From DASWHF01 sp036393295 (GTDB taxonomy: Bacteria; Pseudomonadota; Gammaproteobacteria; Acidiferrobacterales; UBA6901): DNA of 62,889 nucleotides. The notes below the pieces were generated by a model, which saw only the letters and a list, made by a program, of their open reading frames with translations, did not search any database and had not been told where the DNA came from. This document shows positions 14,458-25,005 of the stretch, piece by piece. The position numbers were made by a program, and so were the translations under genes. The first letter of the stretch is position 1. Every line of letters begins with the position of its first letter. The stretch covers positions 1 to 62,889 of the forward strand of contig DASWHF010000037.1 in the NCBI GenBank assembly GCA_036393295.1. The letters run 5' to 3'.

Positions 14458-17282
14458 GCGCGGCGCGCGCCACCGGCTCGCGGCTGGCCGGCCCGTTGCG
14501 CCAGTGGCGACGCGCGCGGCTCGCCACCCAGCTCGCGTTGTTCACGGCGGCGGTGCTGGCGGTAACGATCGCGATCTTCGCGGCCCTGAGCGCCAGCCGC
14601 CAGGTCGACAGCGCGCTACGCGATGTGCAGACCCAGGCGCAGGTGCTGGCCCGGAACATCGCCACCACCACCATGAGCCATCTGGTGATGGCCGACCTGG
14701 GCTCCATCGAGCAGCTGCTGCTGCAGTCGGCGGAGTTTCCCGGCATTCGCCGCGCCCAGGTCAGCGACCGGACCGGCAGATTGCTGAGCGACGTGCGGCG
14801 CGACCCCGACGGCACGCCGCACGCGCAGTTTGACACGCCGCCGATCGCGCCGCCTGCGTTACCCGAGCCGCAACTGCATCTGGCCGGGGAGGACCTGGTC
14901 GTCTGGCATCCGATCATGAGTGGCAGCCTGATCGGGTGGGTGCGGCTGCACTCCACCCTGAGCCATCTCGACGATATCCGCGCCGAGATCTGGCGCAAGA
15001 CGCTGGTCGTTGCGGCGCTGGCGATCGGTGGCAGCACGCTGCTCCTGCTGCTCCTGCTGCGCCCGGTGCTCGGGGCGTTGCGGCACGCCTCGGACTTCGC
15101 CGCGCGCCTTGACACCGCCGCCGGCGCGCAAATCCCGGTCGCGGGCGGGCCGCGCGAGATCCGTCAGCTCATCCAGGCGCTCGACTTCGCCTCGACGCGC
15201 CTGCACGAACAGGACCTGGCCATCCTCCGCTCCGCCAACACCCTGGAGGCGATACTGGCCCACGTCGCGGACGGCATTGTCACCGTCGACGCCGCCGGCA
15301 CCATCACCACCTTCAACCGCGCCGCCGCGCGAATCTTCGACTATCGCGCCGAGGAGGCGATCGGCCGGCCGTTCGCCCTGCTGCTGCCGCCGACGCGCGA
15401 TGCCACCGGCCATGCCCCGGTGGCGATCGGCGCGCGCGAGTCGGTCGGCCTGCGCAAGGACGGCACCGCCTTTCCCATGGATCTTTCGGTGAGCGAGATG
15501 ATTCTGGACGAGCGGCGGCTGCGGATCGCGGTGGTGCGCGACATCACCGACCGGGTGCGCGCCCAGGAGCTTGCCGGACGCATGGGGCGCATCCTCGACA
15601 ACTCGTCGAACGAGATCTACGTGTTCGGCGCCGACGACCTGCGCTTCACCCAGGCCAACACCGGGGCGCTGCGCAATCTCGGCTACACGATGGACGAGCT
15701 GCGCGCCCTCACGCCACTCGATCTCAAGCCGGAGTACAGCCGCGAGCAGTTCATGCGCTTACTGGCGACGCTGTCGCTCGACGAGCAGGAGCAGATCAGC
15801 TTCGAGACCACGCATCGGCGCAAGGACGGCTCCACCTACCCGGTCGAGGTGCGGCTGCAGTTGTCGCGCACCGAGACCCCACCGGTGTACGTCGCCATCA
15901 TCCAGGATATCAGCGAGCGCCGGCACGCCCAGGAGCGCCTGAATTACCTGGCGCACTTCGACGCGCTCACCGGGCTGCCGAACCGGGTGATGTTCAACGA
16001 GCGTCTGCTGCAGACCATGCAGGACGCCGATATCAAAGAGCGCCTGGTGGCGCTGATGTTCCTCGACCTCGACCGCTTCAAGACCATCAACGATACGCTC
16101 GGCCACGAGGCCGGCGATGAGCTGCTCAAGCTCGCGGCGCGGCGCCTGACCGGCTGCCTGCGTCGCGGCGACACCGTCGCGCGCCTCGGCGGCGACGAAT
16201 TCACGGTGGTGCTGGCGGACGTCGGCCACGTCGACGACGTCGCCTGGGTGGCCAACAAGATTCTCGAGGCCTTCGCGCGGCCGTTCCACGTGGCGGACAG
16301 CGAGCTGTTCGTCACCGTCAGCATCGGCATCACGCTCTATCCGTTCGACGACCACGGCGTAGACGGCCTGCTCAAGAACGCCGACATGGCGATGTACAAG
16401 GCCAAGGAGCAGGGTCGCAACAACTACCAGTTCTACACCACCGAGCTGAACGAACAGGCGCGCGAGCACCTCGGGATCGAGATCGCGCTGCGTCGCGCCC
16501 TGGAACGCGAGGAATTCCTGTTGCACTTCCAGCCGCAGGTCGACCTGACCAGTGGCCGTGTCGTCGGGCTCGAGGCCTTGCTGCGCTGGCACCACCCGCA
16601 GCGCGGCCTGATCCCGCCGTCGGCCTTCATCCCGCTCGCCGAGGAAAACGGCCTGATCGTGCCGATCGGCGAATGGGTGCTGCGCCAATGCGGCGCGCAG
16701 GTGCGCGCCTGGGAGGCACAGGGTCTCGAGATCGGCCGCGTCGCCGTCAATCTCTCGGCTCGCCAGTTCCGGCAGCGCGACCTCGCCGAACGGGTCGCGG
16801 CGATCCTCGCCGCCACCGGCATGCCGGCCGACCGCCTGGAGCTGGAGATCACCGAAAGCACATTGATGCACAGCGCCGAAACCACCAACGCCGCGCTCGC
16901 CGAGCTCAAGGCCATGGGGCTGCGGCTCGCGATCGACGACTTCGGCACCGGCTATTCGTCGCTGAGTTATCTCAAGCGCTTCCCGATCGACACGCTCAAG
17001 ATCGACCAGTCGTTCGTGCGCGACATCACCCACGCGCCCGACGACGCGGCGATCATCACCGCCATCATCACCATGGCGCACAGCATGGGCATGAAGGTGG
17101 TCGCCGAGGGCGTGGAAACCGAGGACGAGCTGCGTTTCCTGCATCGCCATCGCTGTGACGGCATGCAGGGCTTTCTGTTCAGCCGGCCGCTGCCGGCCGA
17201 GGAGTTCGCCGCGCTGCTGCGCACCGGCCGCACCCTCGACCTGCCGTTCGGCCCGCGCCGCCAGACGGCCGGCGGCGACTGA
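14454..17282 (+). CDS. membrane PAS-PAS-GGDEF-EAL cyclic-di-GMP protein
   Basis: A 942-residue signalling protein. Order: membrane segment (about 24-44), periplasmic sensor region, second membrane segment (183-205), two PAS domains (about 255-375 and 380-500), GGDEF (motif GGDEF at 579-583) and EAL (motif EAL at 707-709). Both catalytic motifs are intact, so it may make or break cyclic-di-GMP depending on signal. The GGDEF domain is preceded by LAHFDALTGLPNR, and the EAL domain has the IDDFGTGYSSLSYLK segment. It is translationally coupled to the PhnD-like gene, its probable ligand-bound partner. Confidence 0.92.
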   Translation: MSAARATGSRLAGPLRQWRRARLATQLALFTAAVLAVTIAIFAALSASRQVDSALRDVQTQAQVLARNIATTTMSHLVMADLGSIEQLLLQSAEFPGIRRAQVSDRTGRLLSDVRRDPDGTPHAQFDTPPIAPPALPEPQLHLAGEDLVVWHPIMSGSLIGWVRLHSTLSHLDDIRAEIWRKTLVVAALAIGGSTLLLLLLLRPVLGALRHASDFAARLDTAAGAQIPVAGGPREIRQLIQALDFASTRLHEQDLAILRSANTLEAILAHVADGIVTVDAAGTITTFNRAAARIFDYRAEEAIGRPFALLLPPTRDATGHAPVAIGARESVGLRKDGTAFPMDLSVSEMILDERRLRIAVVRDITDRVRAQELAGRMGRILDNSSNEIYVFGADDLRFTQANTGALRNLGYTMDELRALTPLDLKPEYSREQFMRLLATLSLDEQEQISFETTHRRKDGSTYPVEVRLQLSRTETPPVYVAIIQDISERRHAQERLNYLAHFDALTGLPNRVMFNERLLQTMQDADIKERLVALMFLDLDRFKTINDTLGHEAGDELLKLAARRLTGCLRRGDTVARLGGDEFTVVLADVGHVDDVAWVANKILEAFARPFHVADSELFVTVSIGITLYPFDDHGVDGLLKNADMAMYKAKEQGRNNYQFYTTELNEQAREHLGIEIALRRALEREEFLLHFQPQVDLTSGRVVGLEALLRWHHPQRGLIPPSAFIPLAEENGLIVPIGEWVLRQCGAQVRAWEAQGLEIGRVAVNLSARQFRQRDLAERVAAILAATGMPADRLELEITESTLMHSAETTNAALAELKAMGLRLAIDDFGTGYSSLSYLKRFPIDTLKIDQSFVRDITHAPDDAAIITAIITMAHSMGMKVVAEGVETEDELRFLHRHRCDGMQGFLFSRPLPAEEFAALLRTGRTLDLPFGPRRQTAGGD

Positions 17283-17306
17283 ACGTCTCCCCGCCGCGAG
17301 CCGAGC

Positions 17307-18938
<1,632 letters not shown>

Positions 18939-18968
18939 GCCGTATCCAGCGCGGCCGGCCCGGGCCGC

Positions 18969-19634
18969 CTACTTCCTGGCGCTGCCGCCGGCGCGTTCCT
19001 CGGCGGATTTCTGGATCAGGTGCTCGACCACCTGCATCATCGACTCGTAGCCCCCGGCCAGGGTGCCGTTGGTCATGAACTTGCCGTCGACAATGATGGT
19101 CGGCACGGCGGTGATGCCCCAGCGCTGACCGCGCTGCTGCGCGGCCTTGACCTTGCTGTCCACGCTGAAGGACCGGAAGGCGCTGCGGAACTTGCCGGCA
19201 TCGACGCCGCGTTCGGCGACGAAACCGGCGAGACTGTCGAGATCGTTGAAGTGGCGGCCGTCCTTGTGCATCGCCTCGAACAACGGCCCGTGCAGCTGGT
19301 CCACCGCCCCCAAGGTCTCGAAGGCGTAATAGGCGCGCGCGTGGTCCGCCCAGCTCGGGTTCAGCACGCCGGGCATGCGCACGAACCGGGCGTTGGCCGG
19401 CATGGTCTTGACCCACTTCACCAGGGTCGGCTCCAGCACGTAGCAGTGCGGGCAACCGTACCAGAAGATCTCGCGCACCTCGATCTTGTCGCCGGTCTCC
19501 ACCGGCAGCGGGCTGATGCGGATGTACTCGATGCCCTCGAGGTACTTGGTCGCGGCCTGCGTTCCGGCCGTCAGCAGGGCCAGCAGGGCCCCCAGGAAAA
19601 CCCCGGTCATCCTCCGGTAGCGTGCGCTCGTCAT
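18969..19634 (-). CDS. dsbA: thiol:disulfide interchange protein DsbA
   Basis: A 221-residue periplasmic oxidase with signal peptide (about 1-28, ending GTQAA) and thioredoxin fold. The active site CPHC is at residues 61-64, and the cis-proline loop is TAVPTI. It donates disulfides to exported proteins. Start 19634 has GGAG eight bases before it; a longer frame upstream lacks a signal peptide start. Located between ubiX and the acetolactate-synthase-like gene. Confidence 0.93.
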   Translation of the reverse strand: MTSARYRRMTGVFLGALLALLTAGTQAATKYLEGIEYIRISPLPVETGDKIEVREIFWYGCPHCYVLEPTLVKWVKTMPANARFVRMPGVLNPSWADHARAYYAFETLGAVDQLHGPLFEAMHKDGRHFNDLDSLAGFVAERGVDAGKFRSAFRSFSVDSKVKAAQQRGQRWGITAVPTIIVDGKFMTNGTLAGGYESMMQVVEHLIQKSAEERAGGSARK

Positions 19635-19732
19635 TATTCGTCTCCAGGAAAATGGGCCTTGCCGACCCGTCACGGTCAATGCACAGAGCTTAAACCACGC
19701 TGCGCGCGGAAGGAACCCGCGCCGCGCCGATA

Positions 19733-20362
19733 TCACTCGGGCGCCCGATCGTCCGCACCCCAGCGCGGCAGCAATCGATGCGGCACACCGAGGTGGTCCA
19801 GCACCCGCGCCGCCACGAAGTCCACCAGGTCGTTCACGCCCCGGGGATTCTGATAGAAACCCGGGCTGGCCGGCATGATGACGACGCCGAGGCGCGCCAG
19901 CTTGAGCATGTTCTCCAGGTGGATCGCGGACAGCGGCATCTCGCGCACTACCAGGATGAGCTTGCGTTGTTCTTTGATCGCGACGTCGGCGGCGCGTTCA
20001 ATCAGGTTGTCGCTGGCGCCCTGGGCGATGGCCGCCAGCGTGCCGCTGGTGCAAGGGCAGACCACCGTCGCGGCCGGGCTGCCGGAACCGCTGGCCGGTG
20101 CCGAGAACCATTGATTCGGCGCCAGCACCGTGAGCTGGCCGGGGCGCGCGCCGTAGCGCTCGCCGAGATGGCCGGCGATCTCCTTGGGATGCGCCGGCAG
20201 GCGCAACTCGGTCTCCTGGGCGATCACGATCTGCCCGGGCGGCGAGATCATGAGATACACCGGGCGGCCGGCGGCGAGCAGGCATTCCAGCAGTCGCAGG
20301 CCGTAGGCCGCGCCGGACGCGCCGGTCATCGCCAGGGTCACCGCGCCGTCGGCGGCGCTCAC
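19733..20362 (-). CDS. ubiX: flavin prenyltransferase UbiX
   Basis: A 209-residue flavoprotein that prenylates FMN for the UbiD decarboxylase of ubiquinone synthesis. Family stretches seen: AMTGASGAAYGLRLLE, PCTSGTLAAIAQGASDNLIERAADV and VVREMPLSAIHLENMLKLA. The start is GTG, four bases after the mpl stop, so the two genes are in one operon. Confidence 0.95.
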   Translation of the reverse strand: MSAADGAVTLAMTGASGAAYGLRLLECLLAAGRPVYLMISPPGQIVIAQETELRLPAHPKEIAGHLGERYGARPGQLTVLAPNQWFSAPASGSGSPAATVVCPCTSGTLAAIAQGASDNLIERAADVAIKEQRKLILVVREMPLSAIHLENMLKLARLGVVIMPASPGFYQNPRGVNDLVDFVAARVLDHLGVPHRLLPRWGADDRAPE

Positions 20363-20366
20363 GGCG

Positions 20367-21737
20367 TCAGGCCCCGGCGGCGCGCGCGGCGCCGAGCCGC
20401 GCGAGCAGCTTGTCGTGGATACCGTCGAAACCGCCGTTGCTCATGATCAGCACCTGGTCGTCGGCCTGGAGCTCGCGGTCGAGCACGGCGAGGATCGCGT
20501 CGACGGAATCGTGCACCTCGGCCTTGGCGCCCAGCGCCCGGGCCACCTCGTTCAGGTCCCATTTGAGATCGCCGGGCCGGTGCAGCAGCACGCGATCCGC
20601 GCCGGCCAGCGCCGGCGCCAGCTCGGCGCGGTGCACGCCGAGGCGCATGGTGTTGGAACGCGCCTCCAGCACCGCGACGATGCGCTTGGCGCCGACCCGC
20701 GCGCGCAGCGCGTCGAGCGTCATGCGGATCGCGGTCGGATGGTGGGCGAAATCGTCGTACACGCTGACTCCGCGCGCCTGACCGCGCAGCTCCAGGCGCC
20801 GCTTGACGTTGCGGTAGCCGGCGAGCGCCGCGAGCGCGGTCGTCACCGGCACGCCGGCATGGCGCGCGGCGGCGATCGCCGCCAGGGCGTTCAGCATATT
20901 GTGCTCGCCGATCAGATCCCAGCGCAGCTCGCCCTGCGGCGCCCCGTGCAGATCGACGCGGAAGCGGCTGGCCTCCGGGTTGAGCGGCGCGGCGCCCCAG
21001 CCCTCGGCCACGCCGAAGCGCTCGACCGGCGTCCAGCAGCCCTGACCGAGCACCGCCGTGAGCTCGGCGTCGCGGCCGTTCACCACCAGCAGCCCGCCGC
21101 CCGGCACGGTGCGCACCAGGTGATGGAACTGGCGGCGAATCGCGTCGAGGTCGGGAAAGATGTCGGCGTGATCGAACTCGAGGTTGTTCAATACCGCCGT
21201 GCGCGGCCGGTAGTGCACGAACTTCGAGCGCTTGTCGAAGAACGCGGTGTCGTACTCGTCGGCTTCGATCACGAAGAACGGCTCACTGCCCAGGCGCGCC
21301 GACACGCCGAAATTCTCGGGCACGCCGCCGATCAGGAAGCCGGGCGCGAGGCCGGCGTAGTCCAGGATCCAGGCGAGCATGCCGCTGGTGGTGGTCTTGC
21401 CGTGGGTGCCGGCCACCGCCAGCACCCAGCGCGTCGCCAGCACCTGCTCGGCGACCCATTGCGCGCCGGAGGTGTAGCGCAGCCCGCGATCGAGTACCGC
21501 CTCGACCGCCGGGTTGCCGCGCGACAGCGCATTGCCGACGATCACCAGGTCCGGCGCCGGTTCGAGGTGCGCCGGATCGTAACCCTCGCACAGCGCGATG
21601 CCCTGCTCGGCGAGCTGGATGCTCATCGGTGGATAGACCTTGGCGTCCGAGCCGGTGACGCTGTGGCCGAGCGCGCGCGCCAGCAGCGCCACGCCGCCCA
21701 TGAAGGTTCCACCGATGCCGAGGATATGGATGCGCAT
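20367..21737 (-). CDS. mpl: UDP-MurNAc:L-Ala-gamma-D-Glu-meso-DAP ligase
   Basis: A 456-residue Mur ligase that reattaches recycled murein tripeptide to UDP-MurNAc. It starts MRIHILGIGGTFMGGVALLA and has the ATP loop GTHGKTTTSGM near residue 113, IEADEYDTAFFDKRSKFVHY and the C-terminal SNGGFDGIHDKLL. The length fits Mpl, and the IHILGIGGTFMGG start separates it from MurC. Its ATG overlaps the upstream membrane-protein stop by one base (TGATG). Confidence 0.96.
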   Translation of the reverse strand: MRIHILGIGGTFMGGVALLARALGHSVTGSDAKVYPPMSIQLAEQGIALCEGYDPAHLEPAPDLVIVGNALSRGNPAVEAVLDRGLRYTSGAQWVAEQVLATRWVLAVAGTHGKTTTSGMLAWILDYAGLAPGFLIGGVPENFGVSARLGSEPFFVIEADEYDTAFFDKRSKFVHYRPRTAVLNNLEFDHADIFPDLDAIRRQFHHLVRTVPGGGLLVVNGRDAELTAVLGQGCWTPVERFGVAEGWGAAPLNPEASRFRVDLHGAPQGELRWDLIGEHNMLNALAAIAAARHAGVPVTTALAALAGYRNVKRRLELRGQARGVSVYDDFAHHPTAIRMTLDALRARVGAKRIVAVLEARSNTMRLGVHRAELAPALAGADRVLLHRPGDLKWDLNEVARALGAKAEVHDSVDAILAVLDRELQADDQVLIMSNGGFDGIHDKLLARLGAARAAGA

Positions 21738-22246
21738 CAACCGCTCACCGGGGGCGGAAACAGCACCAGCATGACAATGGCCAGCGTGAACAGGCAGGCG
21801 AGCGTGATCAGCAGGCTCACGCCGAGACCCAGCTCCAGCGCATGGCGGAGCACATGGGCCATCAATGCCAGGAACCAGATGCCGACGGCGACCAGCACCA
21901 GGCTCGCCGGACCGAGCTCCCCGGTTTCCAGCGATATGCCACCGGCCAGCAGCACCGGAAACACGACCAGGTTCTGCACCGCGACCCCGGCATAGAGCGG
22001 AGTGATGGTCTGCAGCCAACGCGCCGGAAACCCGCGCAGCCGCAGCACGCCCCAGACCATGGCGCCGAACAGCAGCACCTCGCCGAACGCGGAAGCCAGG
22101 TTCCGGCCCAGGTCGACGTTCGGGAGCCTGATGAGCAGGGCGGTGCCGGCCGCCGCCAGCGCCGCGAGCCACGCCAGCGCCGGCGATGCCGGCAGATCCT
22201 GCGGCCGGCCGCGCAGCAGAAAGATCGAAAATAACCGATTCAACAA
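21737..22246 (-). CDS. unknown integral membrane protein
   Basis: A 169-residue protein with four or five hydrophobic segments (about 25-42, 58-74, 85-108, 118-138, 142-164). It resembles Yip1-like membrane proteins in size and layout, but I cannot assign a family. It is the first gene of the unit that continues with mpl and ubiX, overlapping mpl by one base. Confidence 0.75.
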   Translation of the reverse strand: MLNRLFSIFLLRGRPQDLPASPALAWLAALAAAGTALLIRLPNVDLGRNLASAFGEVLLFGAMVWGVLRLRGFPARWLQTITPLYAGVAVQNLVVFPVLLAGGISLETGELGPASLVLVAVGIWFLALMAHVLRHALELGLGVSLLITLACLFTLAIVMLVLFPPPVSG

Positions 22247-22332
22247 GGGCGTGCGCCAAATTTATCCGGGGGTGGCAAACCAATAACCTGTCGATCGCCC
22301 CGGCAACATGGCGTACCGAGACATTCCGCAAC

Positions 22333-22367
22333 TGTTACTTGCCACTTGTAACTTTTCACTTGTTACT
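22333..22367. repeat. heptamer repeat array A
   Basis: Five consecutive 7-base units read TGTTACT, TGCCACT, TGTAACT, TTTCACT and TGTTACT. They lie between the membrane-protein gene and the convergent-side lipoprotein gene. Similar arrays occur at 24922-25005, 49511-49596 and 51561-51710; here only one arm is seen. Confidence 0.75.
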
Positions 22368-22389
22368 GTTTTTCCAGCATACCCGCAAT

Positions 22390-22815
22390 TCACTCCGCCT
22401 GCACCTCGGTCACCCGCCAGCCGGCGCCGGCATACTCCTCGACGCGCACCCGGATACGCACCGGCTCCTCGCCCGGCGGCCCGCCGAGCGGCGTGACGGT
22501 GATCGCCACCAGTCGCCGGCCGCTGCCCTCCGGGCGCGTGGCGCTGATCAGAAAGTCGTGCCGGCGGCCCTGCCGGTGCTGGGTGCGCAGATAATCGATC
22601 GCCACCTGGGTGTGCAGGCCGGCGACGATGGTCTGCGGATCCCGGTCCGGCGCCGCGAGCGCCGCGAGCACGGCCCGGTCGTCAGGCGTGCGCACCAGCG
22701 CCTTGACGTAGTCATTGGCGCGGTACTCCGGGACATTGCCGAACAGCCCGCAGGCCGCGAGCGCCGCCAACAGGCACGGCACGAGAACGAAACGCAGCAA
22801 CGCGGTCGCCGACAT
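22390..22815 (-). CDS. small lipoprotein of unknown function
   Basis: A 141-residue product with a lipoprotein signal: hydrophobic stretch then LAAC (cysteine near residue 22). The mature part has no family I recognise. Another in-frame ATG three codons upstream is equally possible. It is divergent from rnd with an 81-base gap. Confidence 0.65.
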   Translation of the reverse strand: MSATALLRFVLVPCLLAALAACGLFGNVPEYRANDYVKALVRTPDDRAVLAALAAPDRDPQTIVAGLHTQVAIDYLRTQHRQGRRHDFLISATRPEGSGRRLVAITVTPLGGPPGEEPVRIRVRVEEYAGAGWRVTEVQAE

Positions 22816-22896
22816 GGGCGGCATGATAGCAACGGCGCCGGCCGCGCTCCACCGTGCGGTGGCGGACGGCGTCACACAATCTGATACACTCGGCGG

Positions 22897-24018
22897 ATGA
22901 TCGCGACCTTCATCGCCAGCCGCCCGGAACTGATCGCGTGCTGCGAGCGCCTGCGCGCCGAGCCCTGGCTCGCGGTCGACACCGAGTTCATGCGCGAGCG
23001 GACTTATTACGCGCGCCTGTGCCTGGTGCAGATCGCCACCCCCGATACCATCGCCTGCATCGATCCGCTCGCGCTCGACGATCTCGAACCGCTGCTCACG
23101 CTGCTCTACGATCCGGCCATCGTCAAGGTGCTGCATGCCGCGCGCCAGGACCTGGAGGTCTTGAGCGACCTGCGCGGTGCGCCCCCGGCGCCGGTGTTCG
23201 ACACCCAGGTGGCCGCCGCCTATCTGGGTTACGACGACCAGATCGGCTACGCCGCGCTGGTCGAGTCCATTACCGGCCGCAAGCTCGACAAGACCCACAC
23301 CCGCACCGACTGGGCGGCGCGCCCGCTGTCCGACGAGCAGCTGCGCTATGCCGAAGACGACGTGCGCTACCTGCGCGACGTCTACCGCGAGCTGCGCGCG
23401 CGGCTCTCGGGCCAGGGCCGGCTGGGCTGGGTGGAGGACGACTGTGCGCGCCTCGGCGACCCCCGGCTCTACCGCAATCCGCCGGCCGAGGCCTGGCGGC
23501 GCGTCAAACATGGCCATCACCTCGGCGCCCGCCAGCAGACCGTGCTGCGCGCACTGGCGGAGTGGCGCGAGCACCGCGCCCAGGCGCGCGATCTGCCGCG
23601 TGCCTGGATCCTGCGCGATGCGGCGATGCTCGAGATCGCGCGCGCCGAACCGGTCGACCGGGCGGCGCTCGGCGCGCTGAAGGAGCTCGACGACAAGGCC
23701 GCGCGCCGCTGGGGCGAGGAGATTCTCGAAGTCGTGGCGCGCGCCCGCAGCGGTCCGGTCGAGACCGTGTGGGACCGGCCCACGCCGCTGTCCCCCGACC
23801 AGCAGCGCCTGAGCAAGCAGCTGGCCGCCGCCCTGGACGCGGCCGCCCGCGAACAGGCCATCGCACCCGCGGCGCTGGGTACGCGCCGCGAGCTGCAGCG
23901 CCTGGTGCTGGGCGAACGCGAATTACCTTTATTAAAGGGATGGCGGCGCGACCTGATCGGCGGGCGCCTGCTGGCCCTGCTCGCCGCGGAGCCGGGCCGG
24001 GCCGCCGCCAGTCCCTGA
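22897..24018 (+). CDS. rnd: ribonuclease D
   Basis: A 373-residue 3'-5' exoribonuclease that trims tRNA precursors. The DEDD-type exonuclease motifs are visible: VDTEFMRERTYY (near 28), LHAARQDLEVL (near 80), and YAEDDVRYLRDVY (near 152). One HRDC domain follows (about 205-285). Length fits the family. Confidence 0.94.
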   Translation: MIATFIASRPELIACCERLRAEPWLAVDTEFMRERTYYARLCLVQIATPDTIACIDPLALDDLEPLLTLLYDPAIVKVLHAARQDLEVLSDLRGAPPAPVFDTQVAAAYLGYDDQIGYAALVESITGRKLDKTHTRTDWAARPLSDEQLRYAEDDVRYLRDVYRELRARLSGQGRLGWVEDDCARLGDPRLYRNPPAEAWRRVKHGHHLGARQQTVLRALAEWREHRAQARDLPRAWILRDAAMLEIARAEPVDRAALGALKELDDKAARRWGEEILEVVARARSGPVETVWDRPTPLSPDQQRLSKQLAAALDAAAREQAIAPAALGTRRELQRLVLGERELPLLKGWRRDLIGGRLLALLAAEPGRAAASP

Positions 24019-24079
24019 ATCGGCGCCATCCGGCGCGGCGACGGTATGGACCGCGGCTCTCCTGCTACACTCGCCATCC

Positions 24080-24940
24080 ATGGAGACGGGCAGGGAGCAC
24101 CGGCGTCCGATGCGGTACATCGGCCCGGCGGCCGCGGCCGCCGGCGTGTTCGTGCTCGCGGGTTACCTGCTGTGGCCGGCCACGCCGGCGGTCTGCCTGC
24201 TCGGTGACGTGCGCGGGCGCCTGGCCGGCGAGGTGCCGGCGGCGCTGCACGAGCACTACGTGGACGCCGCGCCGATCGCGGCCGGCTTCGGCAGCGCCGC
24301 AATCGGCGGTTGGGACAGTCTCGGCGACGCCCTGGCCGTCGGCGGCCAGCTCTATCTGCGCACCACCCATGCCGCATCGCCGAACTATTTCCGGGTCGTG
24401 CGCAACCGCTACTTTCAAACCAATCACTTCGTCTATGTCCCGCGCGGCGCGCCCCCGTCCGCCACGCTCGGCATCGAGCGGCGCACCGACTTGGGCGCGC
24501 TGTGGGAGGACCTCGCCGCGCGCTTTCGTGACGGTGTGCTGGTCGAAGGTTATCTGTGGATGGAGACGCTCCATGCCATCGCGATCGCCCATCCGGCGAT
24601 CGATGACGGTCCCATCCCCCGCCAGGCCGTACGTTTCTACACCCATCCGATGGAAACCGCGCACGGCACCTGGGCCTACGTGGTCGGTATCGCGGCAAGA
24701 CCGACACGGCCGTCCTGGTGGCGCAAACGCGAGATCCTGCAACGCGCCGTGCGCCGCAATCCCGATACCGGCTACGACGGCAGCGCGCATGCCCTGCGGC
24801 TGCGCGAAGCGCCGGGCGCGCCCGGTGCCTCGCCCGATCCGGCGATGGTGGAAAGTCTCGGGGAGGTGCTGCCCAGCTCGGTGGCAACGCGGGGGCGGTT
24901 GCGACTGTATCCTTTGAATTCAGTAGCGAGTTGCAAGTAG
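24080..24940 (+). CDS. membrane-anchored protein of unknown function
   Basis: A 286-residue protein with an N-terminal hydrophobic anchor (about 12-30) and a long presumed periplasmic part without a family I know. A later ATG, ten codons in, is an alternative start. The last six codons (SVASCK and stop) are read from the left arm of heptamer repeat array B, so the repeat supplies the stop codon. Confidence 0.65.
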   Translation: METGREHRRPMRYIGPAAAAAGVFVLAGYLLWPATPAVCLLGDVRGRLAGEVPAALHEHYVDAAPIAAGFGSAAIGGWDSLGDALAVGGQLYLRTTHAASPNYFRVVRNRYFQTNHFVYVPRGAPPSATLGIERRTDLGALWEDLAARFRDGVLVEGYLWMETLHAIAIAHPAIDDGPIPRQAVRFYTHPMETAHGTWAYVVGIAARPTRPSWWRKREILQRAVRRNPDTGYDGSAHALRLREAPGAPGASPDPAMVESLGEVLPSSVATRGRLRLYPLNSVASCK

Positions 24941-25005
24941 CAAGTGGCAAGGAAAGACAACTTCATGCCGTAACTTGCTACTTGCTACTTGCCACTTGCT
25001 ACTTG
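24922..25005. repeat. heptamer repeat array B, inverted pair
   Basis: The left arm holds AGTAGCG, AGTTGCA, AGTAGCA and AGTGGCA (24922-24949). The right arm holds TGCTACT, TGCTACT, TGCCACT and TGCTACT (24976-25003). The arms are inverted, so RNA of either strand could form a hairpin. It lies between two convergent genes and overlaps the last codons of both. Confidence 0.85.

Noticed and set aside
24080..24940. Acetolactate decarboxylase, suggested by the acetolactate-synthase-like gene in the region
   Set aside because: The protein has none of the decarboxylase histidine or glutamate motifs and has a membrane anchor; the genes are also over 5 kb apart.
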